Below are positions 18,821-28,393 of a stretch of DNA of 64,000 nucleotides, piece by piece; position 1 is the first letter of the stretch; every line of letters begins with the position of its first letter. Made by a program: the position numbers and the translations under genes. The stretch spans positions 248,001-312,000 of the forward strand of contig FCOD02000006.1 in assembly GCA_001544655.2 (NCBI GenBank), written 5' to 3'. Below the pieces are notes generated by a model. It ran no database searches. It worked only from the letters and a program-made list of their open reading frames with translations, and was not told where the DNA came from. Source of the stretch: Caballeronia turbans. GTDB taxonomy: Bacteria; Pseudomonadota; Gammaproteobacteria; Burkholderiales; Burkholderiaceae.

Positions 18821-21800
18821 TCAATGGGGCAGCACGCCCTGCTGCAACAAGCCCGGAATCGCTTCGTGCGGCATCGGGCGCGAGAACAGATAGCCCTGCA
18901 TTTCGTCGCAATCGCGCTCGCGCAGGAAATCGTGCTGCGCGTGCGTTTCGACGCCTTCCGCGATCACCTGCAATTCCAGCGAATGCGCGAGCGCGATGAT
19001 CGCCGACGTGATCGTTTCGTCATCCCCCGACGAGCCGATATCCGCGACGAACGAGCGGTCGATCTTCAACCGGTGCACCGGGAAGCGCTTGAGATACGAC
19101 AGGCTCGAATATCCGGTGCCGAAGTCGTCGATCGCAATGCCGATGCCGAGCGCCGATAACTCCGAGAGCATCGTGATCGCTTCCTCGGCGTTGCGCATGA
19201 TCGCGCTTTCCGTGAGCTCCAGTTCGAGATAGCGCGGCTCCAGCCCGGTCTCTTCGAGCACGGACGTCACGAGCCGCGCGATGTCGCGCTGCTGAAAATG
19301 GCGCGCCGACAGATTCACCGACACGCGCGCCGGCGGCAGCCCGGCATCCTGCCACGCCTTGTTCTGACGGCACGCTTCGCGCAACACCCACTCCGACAGC
19401 GGCCCGATCAGGCCGCTCTCTTCCGCGACCGGAATGAACGACGCCGGCGACACGAGCCCCTGCTCCGGATCGCGCCAGCGCACGAGCGCCTCGATGCCGA
19501 CGATCGCGCGCGTCGTCATATCCACTTGCGGCTGATAGTGCAGCAGGAACTCGCCGTCGCGCAGCGCGCGCCGCAAGCGCCGTTCGAGATTCATGCGCGC
19601 GCCGACGCTCGCGTTCATCTCCGGCTGATAGAACTGATACGTGTTGCGGCCCATGTCCTTCGCGCGATACATCGCGAGATCGGCCTTCTTCATCACGGAT
19701 TCGGCGTCGTCGCCGTCCTGCGGATAGAGACTCGCGCCCATGCTGCAGCCGACGTAAAGCTCTGTATCGTCGAGCCAGACCGGTTCCGAGATCGCCGCGC
19801 GCGTGCGTTCCATCCATGCGATCAGCCCGGCTTCGTCGGTGATATCGGGCAGCACGACCACGAACTCGTCGCCGCCGTGACGCGCGACCGTATCGCTCGA
19901 TCGCGCCGAGCGCGCAAGCCGCTCCGCGATCACCGCGAGCAGGCGGTCGCCGACGCTGTGACCGAGACTATCGTTGACGTTCTTGAAGCCGTCGAGATCC
20001 ATGAAGACGACGGCGATCTTCGTCTCGCGCCGCCGCGCGGTTTCGATCGCGTGCTGCAAGCGGTCGCGCAGCAGATTGCGGTTCGGCAGGCGCGTGAGCG
20101 TGTCGTAGTTCGCCTGATATTCGAGTTCTTCCTGATAGCGCATCAGATCGGTCACGTCGTTGATGATGCCGATGTGATGCGTCGTCATGCCCTGCGCGTC
20201 CGGCACCGGCGCGACGAAGAGCTGATTCCAGAAGAGCGCGCCGTCCTTGCGATAGTTGCGCACCACGACGCTCGCCTCCGTGTTCACGGCGAGCGCGCGG
20301 CGAATCGCGGTGAGTCCGTCCTGATCGCCGTCGGGACCGTGCAGAAAGCGGCAGTCCTGCCCGATCACCTCGCTCGGGTCGTAGCCGGTGATGCGCTTGA
20401 ACGCCGGATTCGCATACTCGATCACGTTCGCGCCGTCCACGACGCCCGTGATCAGAATCGCGTTCACGCTCGCGTCGAGCGCGCGGCTTTGCAGGCGCAG
20501 CGCGAGTTCGGCGCGCTTGCGATCGGTGACATCGTGATACGAGCCGAGCACGCCGATTGTCTGTCCTTCGCCGTCGAGCAAGGGCAGCTTGCTCGTGACC
20601 ACGGTGCGCAGTTGCTCGCCCATCACGATGTCGCGCTCGTAATGCATCTTCGGCACCGTCGTGACGATGACTTCCTCGTCGTCCGCGCGCACGACGTCCG
20701 CAAACGCGCTCCACGGCAGCTCGAAATCCGTCTTGCCGATGACCTGCTCGTTGTACGCGAGACCCGCATCGCGCGCGAACGCGTTGTTGCAGCCGAGATA
20801 ACGCAGGTCGCGGTCCTTCCAGAACACGCGCTGCGGAATGTTGTCGATGACCGCTTCGAGCATCTCGTTGGATCTGCGCGCCTCGGCTTCCGCATTGATG
20901 CGGTCGGTCACGTCGTTCGCCAGCATGAAGATGCCCGGACGATTCGAATACGTGAGCGAGTGATGCGAGACATCCGCGCCGACGATCGCGCCATTCTTGC
21001 ACCGATAACGCCACACGCCCGCCGAGCCTCGCCCCGATGCGGCACGCTCGCCGCTCTCGCCGCCGCTGCGCGCGAGCCGTGCGGCGAAGCGGTCGAAGTC
21101 GCCCGCGTGATGCAGATCGCGCAGCGTCATGTTCATGAACTCCGGCTCGTTGAAACCGAAGTGCTCGATCGCAGCCTGATTCACGGCGACGAAGCGCATC
21201 GTCTCGCGATCGACGATCCACATCGGCACCGGATGCGCCTCGAACATGCCGCGAAAGCGTTCGTTGCTGCGCTGCCTCGCACGCACGACGCCGAGCTTCT
21301 CGCGCGATTGCCGCTCGCGGCTCGCGAACAGATAGATCAGCACGGCGCTGCCTGCGAGCATCGTGAAGACGAGCAGCAGCATCGCGCCGCCCGAGGCCTG
21401 CGCGGACTCATCGAGGGCGACGATGGTCGCGTTATCGATGTGTGAGCGCACGACGTCGAGTTCCTCGTCGACGCTCTGCTGATCTTCGCCCAGCGCGACG
21501 AACGCGGCGTCGGCCCACGCGCGCGATTCGCCGGGGTCGGCGTGCTTGGCGCGCTCGAATGCGCGATCGGCATCGCGGCGCATCGCTGCGGCGCGCGCGG
21601 CGAGCGCATCGAATGCGCCCGACATGCCCGGCTCGGCTGCGATCTGCGCGCGCAGCCCGCTTTCCAGTGCATCGAGATGCGCCTCGCGCGCCTGATGCTG
21701 CGCATCGCTTTCGACGATGCCGGTCGCTTCGAAGCGGCTCAGTTGCGTGAGGGATTCGCCGAGCGTGCCGCGCCATGCCGCGAGATCGCGCAGGAGACTC

Positions 21801-21934
21801 ATCGAGCGCAGCGTGCGCGCGTCGCTTTCGCGCAGCCCGCCGATGCGCTCGCAGGCGACGAACGCGTTCGCGCCGAGCGCGGCCAGTACCACGGCAATGT
21901 TGACGAGCAAACCTCTGGAGAGGAATCGGGTCAT
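18821..21934 (-). CDS. Membrane PAS-GGDEF-EAL protein (c-di-GMP turnover)
   Basis: The 1037-residue protein has an N-terminal membrane helix (about 8-28), a periplasmic helical region with many Ala/Glu, a second membrane helix near 180-200, three PAS domains (about 225-340, 355-475, 480-600), then GGDEF and EAL domains. The catalytic motifs are intact: RHGGDEF at 685-691 and GIEALVRW with EAL at 815-817, followed by the phosphodiesterase segments IDDFGTGYSSLSYL and KIDRSFV. It could therefore make or degrade c-di-GMP, depending on the signal. ATG 21934 (MTRFLSRGLLVNIAVV) starts directly before the first helix. Confidence 0.92.
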   Translation of the reverse strand: MTRFLSRGLLVNIAVVLAALGANAFVACERIGGLRESDARTLRSMSLLRDLAAWRGTLGESLTQLSRFEATGIVESDAQHQAREAHLDALESGLRAQIAAEPGMSGAFDALAARAAAMRRDADRAFERAKHADPGESRAWADAAFVALGEDQQSVDEELDVVRSHIDNATIVALDESAQASGGAMLLLVFTMLAGSAVLIYLFASRERQSREKLGVVRARQRSNERFRGMFEAHPVPMWIVDRETMRFVAVNQAAIEHFGFNEPEFMNMTLRDLHHAGDFDRFAARLARSGGESGERAASGRGSAGVWRYRCKNGAIVGADVSHHSLTYSNRPGIFMLANDVTDRINAEAEARRSNEMLEAVIDNIPQRVFWKDRDLRYLGCNNAFARDAGLAYNEQVIGKTDFELPWSAFADVVRADDEEVIVTTVPKMHYERDIVMGEQLRTVVTSKLPLLDGEGQTIGVLGSYHDVTDRKRAELALRLQSRALDASVNAILITGVVDGANVIEYANPAFKRITGYDPSEVIGQDCRFLHGPDGDQDGLTAIRRALAVNTEASVVVRNYRKDGALFWNQLFVAPVPDAQGMTTHHIGIINDVTDLMRYQEELEYQANYDTLTRLPNRNLLRDRLQHAIETARRRETKIAVVFMDLDGFKNVNDSLGHSVGDRLLAVIAERLARSARSSDTVARHGGDEFVVVLPDITDEAGLIAWMERTRAAISEPVWLDDTELYVGCSMGASLYPQDGDDAESVMKKADLAMYRAKDMGRNTYQFYQPEMNASVGARMNLERRLRRALRDGEFLLHYQPQVDMTTRAIVGIEALVRWRDPEQGLVSPASFIPVAEESGLIGPLSEWVLREACRQNKAWQDAGLPPARVSVNLSARHFQQRDIARLVTSVLEETGLEPRYLELELTESAIMRNAEEAITMLSELSALGIGIAIDDFGTGYSSLSYLKRFPVHRLKIDRSFVADIGSSGDDETITSAIIALAHSLELQVIAEGVETHAQHDFLRERDCDEMQGYLFSRPMPHEAIPGLLQQGVLPH

Positions 21935-22132
21935 GAGCGGCGGGCTTAATCCTTTGATGCGCGTCGGACGCGCATCGAGGCGACGCGCGTCCACGCGAAT
22001 GCGCGGCGTGAAACTCGTCCACGCCGCGATTGATGGATAACGCCCAATAACGGCACCGCTCGCCCTACATTTAGGGCTAGTCCGCAAATAATCTGATTAA
22101 AACGCGCGCTTAACGTTTGCGCGCCCCGGCGC

Positions 22133-22612
22133 TCACTCGGCGAGGCCGAATTCCTTCATCGCGGGGAGGAAATCGTGATTCACCTTGTCGGTGTTGCGCG
22201 AGAGTTTCGCGAGCGCGTATCGCTGGAAACGGTCGAGCCTGCCCCAACGATCGAGACTCGGCGCGCTCACGCCGCACAGGCTGCTCTGCCGGATCACGGT
22301 TTCGGGCACGGCATCGGCGTGCATCCACACCGGTTCCGGATCGCGCTCGATCTTTTCTGGCGCTGCGTTCGCGTGCGTCTTCAACATCTCTTCGAGCGCG
22401 AGGTCGAAGTTTTTCTCGAGTTCGGCATCGTCCTCGACCGGGAAGCGGGCGAGCAGCGCGCGATCGTCGTAAGGAAGCGCCTGCCATTGATCGAGCGTGA
22501 TGCGCATGCCGAAGCGATCGAGATTAAAGCGCACCGCAAGCGGGATGAAGCGCAGATTGTCAGAGGATTCGACTTCGAATCCGAAGAGACGGGCGGCGTC
22601 GTAGAGTCCCAT
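22133..22612 (-). CDS. Nitrate reductase-associated protein (NarM-like)
   Basis: The 159-residue protein matches the nitrate-reductase-associated family (PF09655 by memory). It opens with LFGFEVESSDNLRFIPLAVR followed by NLDRFGMRITLDQW, and ends with RFQRYALAKLSRNTDKVNHD and FLPAMKEFGL, the family hallmark. In cyanobacteria the homologue NarM is needed for activity of assimilatory nitrate reductase. ATG 22612 has a GAGG site 7-8 bp upstream. It is divergent from fdhD by 189 bp, which suggests a shared role in molybdoenzyme maturation. No nitrate reductase is in the window. Confidence 0.85.
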   Translation of the reverse strand: MGLYDAARLFGFEVESSDNLRFIPLAVRFNLDRFGMRITLDQWQALPYDDRALLARFPVEDDAELEKNFDLALEEMLKTHANAAPEKIERDPEPVWMHADAVPETVIRQSSLCGVSAPSLDRWGRLDRFQRYALAKLSRNTDKVNHDFLPAMKEFGLAE

Positions 22613-22801
22613 AGCGAAGCCTCGTTGGATTGAGCGGAGGTGCGCGACGCGCATCGCCGCTTAAGTTATTGTAGGGCCTTGGATCTGGCTGGAACCATTG
22701 CACTCTAGCCGCTGCTCGCGCCGCAAAGCGTGCGAACAGCAACGATAAGCAGCAAGTCATATACCCGACTTTACTCGAAGTGAGCGGTCAGGAGCATTGA
22801 A

Positions 22802-23629
22802 GTGAATCAACTCGAAACCGACGATCAACCAGGCTTCGTCGAGCGCCAGGTGCGCAGGCATCGCAGGAACGAGAGCACCGTCGCCGCGGACAAGGTCGGT
22901 CAGGAATGGCCCGTCGCGCTCGTTTTCAATGGCATCTCCCACGCGGTGATGATGTGCACGCCGCGCGATCTCGAAGCGTTCGCCGTGGGATTCTCGCTGA
23001 CGGAGGGCATCGTCGAGCGTGGCAGCGACATTCACGATATCGAGGTCCATTTCCGCGATGACGGCGTCGCATTGCCGCATGCCGAAGTGCATCTTCAGGT
23101 CGTGCAGCAGGCCTTCGCCACGCTCAAGGACAAGCGCCGGGCGCTCGCCGGGCGCACGGGCTGCGGCGTGTGCGGCATCGAAAGTATCGAGTTGCTCGAT
23201 CTTCAGCCGGAACAGGTGCCGGACACGGGCTTTCTCGCGCGCCTTGCGCCCGATGCGATCGAGCGCGCCGCACGCGAATTGCCCGCGCATCAGCAGTTGA
23301 CGAAGCTCACGGGCGGCTTGCATGCCGCCGCATGGTGCGACGAAACCGGCGCGGTGCGCTACGCCTTCGAGGACGTCGGAAGACATAACGCGCTCGACAA
23401 GCTCATTGGCCAGTTGATCCTGCGGCGTGAGGACACGACGCAAGGTTTCGTGTTTCTGTCGAGCCGCGCGAGCTATGAACTCGTGCGCAAGTCGGCGCGC
23501 GTCGGCGTGCCGATGGTCGCGACCATCTCCGCGCCCACATCGCTCGCCATCGCGATCGCGAAGCAGGCGGGCTTGCGGCTCGTCAGCTTCGCGCGCGAGA
23601 ACAGCTTCGTCGAATACGACGTCGAATGA
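22802..23629 (+). CDS. fdhD: Formate dehydrogenase accessory sulfurtransferase FdhD
   Basis: FdhD passes sulfur from a cysteine desulfurase to the molybdenum cofactor of formate dehydrogenases. The 275-residue protein has the essential CxxC pair at Cys121 and Cys124 (GRTGCGVCGIES), LEAFAVGFSLTEGIV near the start, and FEDVGRHNALDKLIGQ and FLSSRASYELV in the second half. GTG 22802 is used, with AGGAG about 9 bp before it. It is divergent from the NarM-like gene and ends 6 bp from the stop of the convergent enoyl-CoA hydratase gene. Confidence 0.95.
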   Translation: MNQLETDDQPGFVERQVRRHRRNESTVAADKVGQEWPVALVFNGISHAVMMCTPRDLEAFAVGFSLTEGIVERGSDIHDIEVHFRDDGVALPHAEVHLQVVQQAFATLKDKRRALAGRTGCGVCGIESIELLDLQPEQVPDTGFLARLAPDAIERAARELPAHQQLTKLTGGLHAAAWCDETGAVRYAFEDVGRHNALDKLIGQLILRREDTTQGFVFLSSRASYELVRKSARVGVPMVATISAPTSLAIAIAKQAGLRLVSFARENSFVEYDVE

Positions 23630-23635
23630 AGCGCC

Positions 23636-24400
23636 TTACTCGAACTGGCTGAAGCTCGGCTTGCGTTTTTCGAAGAACGCCTGAAACGCTTCGCGGGCTT
23701 CGGGCGCAACCAGCATCCGCGCGAAGTGCGCGGCTTCGTCCTCCATGCGCGCGCTCACTTCATGCGTCTGCGCGCCCTTCATCAACGACTTGGTCACACG
23801 CAGCGACGATGCCGGCAGCATCGCCAGCCGCTTCGCTTTGTCGAACGCGTAGGCGTCGAGCTCGCCTGCGTCGATCGCGCCATTCACGAAGCCCATGCGG
23901 ATCGCTTCGTTCACGTCGAACGCTTCGCCGAGCAGGAGCTTTTCCGCCGCGCGCTGATAACCCGCCGTGCGCGGCAGCAAAAGACTCGACGCCGCTTCGG
24001 GACACAATCCGAGCTGCGAGAACGGCAGCGAGAACTTCGCGTTCGTGCTCGCGTAGACGATGTCGCAATGCAGGAGCATCGTCGTGCCTATGCCCACCGC
24101 CGTCCCCGCGACCGCCGCCACGATCGGCTTCGGAAAGCCGCTGATGCGCCGCAGGAACTGGAACACGGGCGCGTCGAGACCCTTGGGCGGATCGTTCAGA
24201 AAATCCTCGAGATCATTGCCCGCGCTGAACGTACTGCCGTTCGCGCGAATCAGCACCGCCCGCACGGTCGCGTCCATCTCGGCTTCGTAGAGGCCGTCGG
24301 CCATTTCCTGATACATCGCCGCGGTGATCGCGTTCTTCTTTTCCGGACGATTGAGCACGATGCTCAGCACGCCGTCCGCCCGTTCGATCTGAATGTCCAT
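23636..24400 (-). CDS. Enoyl-CoA hydratase/isomerase
   Basis: The 254-residue crotonase-fold enzyme adds water to 2-enoyl-CoA or shifts double bonds. It shows LNRPEKKNAI, the oxyanion-hole segments TFSAGNDLEDF and VAGTAVGIGTTMLLHCD, and FSQLGLCPEAASSLLLPR. The second catalytic Glu typical of true hydratases is not clear in this last segment, so an isomerase (PaaG/ECI-like) role is possible. It is the last gene of the beta-oxidation set, 55 bp after the thiolase gene, with a hairpin between them. Confidence 0.85.
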   Translation of the reverse strand: MDIQIERADGVLSIVLNRPEKKNAITAAMYQEMADGLYEAEMDATVRAVLIRANGSTFSAGNDLEDFLNDPPKGLDAPVFQFLRRISGFPKPIVAAVAGTAVGIGTTMLLHCDIVYASTNAKFSLPFSQLGLCPEAASSLLLPRTAGYQRAAEKLLLGEAFDVNEAIRMGFVNGAIDAGELDAYAFDKAKRLAMLPASSLRVTKSLMKGAQTHEVSARMEDEAAHFARMLVAPEAREAFQAFFEKRKPSFSQFE

Positions 24401-24419
24401 CCGCTGTCTCCTTCATGCC

Positions 24420-24447
24420 GGTCCGCGAGCGACGACACTCGCGGACC
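24420..24447 (-). repeat. Intercistronic hairpin thiolase/hydratase
   Basis: A 10-bp inverted repeat, GGTCCGCGAG (24420-24429) with CTCGCGGACC (24438-24447), fills most of the 55-bp spacer. It has no U tract, so it is more likely an mRNA-protecting or processing hairpin than a terminator. Confidence 0.5.
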
Positions 24448-24455
24448 ATTCACGA

Positions 24456-25652
24456 TCAAAGGCGTTCGATGATGCCCGCCGCGCCCATGCCGGTGCCGAC
24501 GCACATCGTCACCATGCCGTACTTCAGGTTGCGCCGGCGCAGACCGTGCACGACCGTCGATGCGCGGATCGCGCCCGTCGCGCCGAGCGGATGGCCAAGC
24601 GCAATCGCACCGCCGAGCGGGTTGACCTTCGACGGGTCGAGACCGAGATCGCCGATCACCGCGAGCGCTTGCGCCGCGAAGGCTTCGTTCAGTTCGATCC
24701 AGTCGATGTCGTCCTGCTTCAGCCCTGCCGCCTTCAACGCGGCCGGAATCGCTTCCTTCGGCCCGATGCCCATGATTTCCGGCGGCACGCCGCGCACCGC
24801 GAAGCTCACGAAGCGCGCGAGCGGCGTCAGGTTGAACTGCTTCAGAATCTTTTCCGACACGACGATCAGCGCGCCCGCGCCGTCCGAGGTCTGCGAACTG
24901 TTTCCCGCCGTGACCGAGCCCTTGTTCGCGAACACGGGACGCAGCTTCGCCAGCCCTTCCAGGTTGGTTTCGCGCGGGCCTTCATCGAGCCTGATTTCGC
25001 GATTATTCGTGCGCACTTCGCCCGATGCGAGATCCGGAAAACGCTCGTTCAGCGTGTAGGCGGCGATTTCATCCGCGAATTCGCCCGCCTGTTGCGCGGC
25101 CAGCGCGCGGCGATGCGACTCCACCGCGAACGCGTCCTGCGCCTCGCGGCTCACCTTCCAGCGTTCCGCGACCTTTTCCGCCGTCAGGCCCATGCCGTAC
25201 GCAATGCCGACGTCTTCATTGCGATCGAAGATATGCGGCGACAGCGACGGCTTGTTGCCCATCATCGGCACCATGCTCATTGATTCGCAGCCCCCCGCGA
25301 TCATCGCCTCGGCTTCACCCACGCGGATGCGGTCCGCCGCCATCGCGAGCGCGGTCAGGCCCGACGCGCAGAAACGGTTCACCGTCACGCCGCCGACCGT
25401 GTTGGGCAAGCCCGACAGCAGCGCGCCCATGCGAGCGACGTTCAGACCTTGCTCGGCTTCGGGAATCGCGCAGCCGACGATCGCGTCTTCGATCACGCTC
25501 GTGTCGAGTCCCGGCACTTGCCCGACCGCGGATTTGATCGCGTGAACGAGCAGCTCGTCGGGGCGCGTGTTCTTGAACACGCCACGCGGCGCCTTGCCGA
25601 TCGGCGTGCGGCTCGCGGCGACGATGTATGCGTCTTGAAGTTGTTTGCTCAT
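24456..25652 (-). CDS. Acetyl-CoA C-acyltransferase (thiolase, FadA-like)
   Basis: It cleaves 3-ketoacyl-CoA with CoA in the last step of beta-oxidation. The 398-residue protein has the acyl-enzyme cysteine in VNRFCASGLTALAMAA (near residue 91), the NEAFAAQ motif, GGAIALGHPLGATGAIR with the catalytic His, and CVGTGMGAAG with the second Cys. ATG 25652 (MSKQLQDAYIVAASRTPIG) was chosen as the family start. It lies 14 bp after the FadB-like gene and is presumably co-transcribed. Confidence 0.95.
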   Translation of the reverse strand: MSKQLQDAYIVAASRTPIGKAPRGVFKNTRPDELLVHAIKSAVGQVPGLDTSVIEDAIVGCAIPEAEQGLNVARMGALLSGLPNTVGGVTVNRFCASGLTALAMAADRIRVGEAEAMIAGGCESMSMVPMMGNKPSLSPHIFDRNEDVGIAYGMGLTAEKVAERWKVSREAQDAFAVESHRRALAAQQAGEFADEIAAYTLNERFPDLASGEVRTNNREIRLDEGPRETNLEGLAKLRPVFANKGSVTAGNSSQTSDGAGALIVVSEKILKQFNLTPLARFVSFAVRGVPPEIMGIGPKEAIPAALKAAGLKQDDIDWIELNEAFAAQALAVIGDLGLDPSKVNPLGGAIALGHPLGATGAIRASTVVHGLRRRNLKYGMVTMCVGTGMGAAGIIERL

Positions 25653-25666
25653 TGATTGCTCCGCGA

Positions 25667-28096
25667 TTAGTTGCGAACCGGCTTGCCGGTCTGCAGCATG
25701 CCCATGATTCGCTCTTGCGTCTTCTGCGTGCCGAGCAGTTCGACGAACGCGCGGCGCTCGAGCGCCAGCAGCCATTCTTCGTCGACGAGACTGCCCGCTT
25801 CGACATCGCCGCCGCAGACCGCTTCCGCGATGCGGCTCGCGATCAGATAGTCGTGGTCGCTGATGAAGCGCCCGTCGCGCATGTTCACGAGCGACGCCTT
25901 GATCGTCGAGATCGCCGAGCGCCCCGCCACCGGCACCTGCTTCACGCGCAATGGCGGCCGATAGCCCGATGCGCTCAACGCACGCGCCTCGCTCTTCGCG
26001 ATGTCGAGCAACTCGTGCACGTTGAAGACGATCGTGTCGGACGGCTTCAGATAGCCCATCGCGCGGGCATCGAATGCGGACGACGAGACTTTCGCCATCG
26101 CCGCGTTCTCGAAAGATTTCTGCAGGAACTTGAGCAGATCGCTGGTCGCATTGACCGCGCCCGCTGCTTCCGCCGCGCGCAACGCGGCCTCCTTCAGACC
26201 GCCGCCCGCCGGCACCAGACCGACGCCCACTTCCACGAGACCGATATAGCTCTCGACATGCGCGACGCGCTTCGCCGAATGCAGCAGCAGTTCGCAGCCG
26301 CCGCCGAGCGCGAGGCCCGACACAGCCGACACCACCGGCACGTTTGCGTACTTCACGCGCAGCATGCCTTGCTGAAACTTCTTCACGAACGGATCGATGC
26401 CTTTGGCGCCGCCCATCATGAACGCGGGCATCGCTTCTTCGAGATTCGCGCCCGCCGAGAACGGGCCACCCGGCGCGCCGAGTTGCAGCGACGTCGGCTG
26501 CCAGATCACCACGCCGCGATATGCCTTCTCCGCGAGTTCGATAGCCTGCGTGAGGCCGTCGATCACGCCCGGGCCGATGGTGTTCATCTTGGTCTTGAAC
26601 GAGACGATCACGACATCGCCGTCGTCACGATCGAGCCAGGCGCGGACGCTCCCGGTTTCGAACAGCGTCTTGCCGAAGGTCTTCGGATCGGCGCCCGTCA
26701 CGCCTTCGAGCGGCGCGCGGAACACCTGCTTCTCATAGACGGGCAGCGCCGAACGCGGTTCGAAGCGCTTCGATTTCGGCGACCACGATCCTTCGTTCGT
26801 GTGCACGCCGTTCTTTTCGGCGACCGGACCTTCGAGCACCCACGCGGGCAGCGGCGCGTTCGAGAGCGCCTTGCCCGCATCGATATCCTCCTGCACCCAC
26901 TTCGCGACTTGCTGCCAGCCCGCCGCCTGCCAGCTTTCGAACGGCCCCTGATTCCATCCGAAGCCCCAGCGGATCGCGAGATCGACGTCCCGGGCATTGT
27001 CCGCGATCGATTCGAGATGCACCGCGATGTAGTGGAACACGTCGCGGAAAATCGCCCACAGGAATTGCGCCTGCTTGTTGTCGGTTTCGCGCAGGAGCTT
27101 GAAGCGCTCGGCGGGCGGACGCTTCAGGATGCGGCCGATGAGCTCGTCGGCCTTCGCGCCGCCATCGACGTAAGCAGCCGTTTTCGGATCGAGCACCTTG
27201 ATCGCGCGTCCTTCCTTGCGATAGAAACCCGCGCCCGTCTTCTGGCCGAGCGCGCCATTCTTCACCAGCGCTTCGAGCACCGGCGGCGTCTTGTAGACAG
27301 AGAAGAACGGATCGTCGGGCAGGTTGTCCTGCATCGTCTTGATGACGTGGGCCATCGTGTCGAGACCGACGACATCCGCGGTGCGGAACGTCGCCGACTT
27401 CGCGCGGCCGAGTCGCGCGCCGGTCAGGTCGTCGACTTCATCAAAGCGCAGGCCGAACTTCTCCGCTTCGGCAATCACCGCGAGAATCGAGAAAACGCCG
27501 ACGCGGTTCGCGATGAAGTTCGGCGTGTCCTTCGCGCGCACGACGCCTTTGCCGATCACGCTCGTCAGGAAGGTTTCGAGCTGGTCGAGAATCTCGGGCT
27601 TCGTGGATTCGGTCGGGATCAGCTCGACCAGGTGCATATAGCGCGGCGGATTGAAAAAGTGCACACCGCAAAAGCGCGACTTCAGTTCGTCGGAGAAGCC
27701 GTCCGACAAAGCCGTGATCGACAGGCCCGACGTGTTGCTCGCGAAAATCGCGTGCGGCGCGATATGCGGCGAAACTTTCTTGTAGAGATCGTGCTTCCAG
27801 TCCATGCGCTCGGCGATGGCCTCGATCACGAGGTCGCATTCGGCGAGCTTCGCGATGTCGTCGTCGTAGTTGGCGGGCTCGATGTATTGCGCGTCGTCCT
27901 TCACGCCGAACGGCGCGGGTGACAGCTTCTTCAGGTTCTCGATGGCCTTCAGCGCGATGCCGTTTTTCGGGCCTTCCTTTGCGGGAAGATCGAAGAGCAG
28001 GACGGGCACACGCGCGTTGATCAGATGCGCGGCGATCTGCGCGCCCATCACGCCCGCGCCGAGCACGGCGACTTTCTTGATGTTCAGGGTGCTCAC
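25667..28096 (-). CDS. 3-hydroxyacyl-CoA dehydrogenase/enoyl-CoA hydratase (FadB-like)
   Basis: The 809-residue bifunctional enzyme has the dehydrogenase first: NAD motif VAVLGAGVMGAQIAAHL, then GVHFFNPPRYMHLVELIPT with the catalytic His, and IANRVGVF. A crotonase part (about residues 500-720) carries AGGPFSAGANLEEAM and SGLALGGGCELLLHSAKR. This order is the reverse of E. coli FadB but common in beta-proteobacteria. The family begins with STLNIKKVAVLG, so GTG 28096 with a GGAG site 10 bp upstream is preferred; a longer frame runs into the repeat element and is rejected. Confidence 0.92.
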   Translation of the reverse strand: MSTLNIKKVAVLGAGVMGAQIAAHLINARVPVLLFDLPAKEGPKNGIALKAIENLKKLSPAPFGVKDDAQYIEPANYDDDIAKLAECDLVIEAIAERMDWKHDLYKKVSPHIAPHAIFASNTSGLSITALSDGFSDELKSRFCGVHFFNPPRYMHLVELIPTESTKPEILDQLETFLTSVIGKGVVRAKDTPNFIANRVGVFSILAVIAEAEKFGLRFDEVDDLTGARLGRAKSATFRTADVVGLDTMAHVIKTMQDNLPDDPFFSVYKTPPVLEALVKNGALGQKTGAGFYRKEGRAIKVLDPKTAAYVDGGAKADELIGRILKRPPAERFKLLRETDNKQAQFLWAIFRDVFHYIAVHLESIADNARDVDLAIRWGFGWNQGPFESWQAAGWQQVAKWVQEDIDAGKALSNAPLPAWVLEGPVAEKNGVHTNEGSWSPKSKRFEPRSALPVYEKQVFRAPLEGVTGADPKTFGKTLFETGSVRAWLDRDDGDVVIVSFKTKMNTIGPGVIDGLTQAIELAEKAYRGVVIWQPTSLQLGAPGGPFSAGANLEEAMPAFMMGGAKGIDPFVKKFQQGMLRVKYANVPVVSAVSGLALGGGCELLLHSAKRVAHVESYIGLVEVGVGLVPAGGGLKEAALRAAEAAGAVNATSDLLKFLQKSFENAAMAKVSSSAFDARAMGYLKPSDTIVFNVHELLDIAKSEARALSASGYRPPLRVKQVPVAGRSAISTIKASLVNMRDGRFISDHDYLIASRIAEAVCGGDVEAGSLVDEEWLLALERRAFVELLGTQKTQERIMGMLQTGKPVRN

Positions 28097-28129
28097 AGGT
28101 TTGTCACTCCGGGGTTCGTGAACGTGGGT

Positions 28130-28345
28130 TGATTCGGTTTGCTTTCGGCGCCCTTGGAACGACTGGTGCGACGGACCGTGCGCCGTCCAAGCCGCGAGAG
28201 TTTTGTGTGGGCACTCGCTACGGAGCCCACGAACACTTGGCAAGCATGGCCAAACTGCGTGTGACCGCGGGCGTCTCGAGCTGCTTTCCTTGGTCATTTT
28301 CTTTGCAGCAGCAAAGAAAATGACTGCCGCCCCCGCACAGGGGCA
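28130..28345. repeat. Candidate dispersed intergenic repeat of the Burkholderia group
   Basis: This 297-bp gap between the acyl-CoA dehydrogenase and FadB-like genes holds no real gene. It includes a perfect 13-bp hairpin, TCATTTTCTTTGC (28294-28306) with GCAAAGAAAATGA (28311-28323), followed by the motif CCCCGCACAGGGGCAACGCC. From memory, sequences of this form recur between genes in Paraburkholderia and Caballeronia genomes and are sometimes mis-called as short proteins on either strand. Only one copy is in this window, so the repeat nature is not shown by the sequence itself. It may also act as a terminator or attenuator. Confidence 0.5.
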
Positions 28346-28393
28346 ACGCCGATAGACCAATAAAAAACGGGATCCGGCAAAAGCCCAAATAAA

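Noticed and set aside
25628-27922. Long + strand open frame opposite the FadB-like gene
   Set aside because: A shadow of a high-GC gene; the reverse strand has NAD-binding and crotonase motifs.
28097-28360. Short proteins in the intergenic element between beta-oxidation genes
   Set aside because: The region looks like a non-coding repeat with a hairpin, and the FadB-like protein starts at its conserved GTG.
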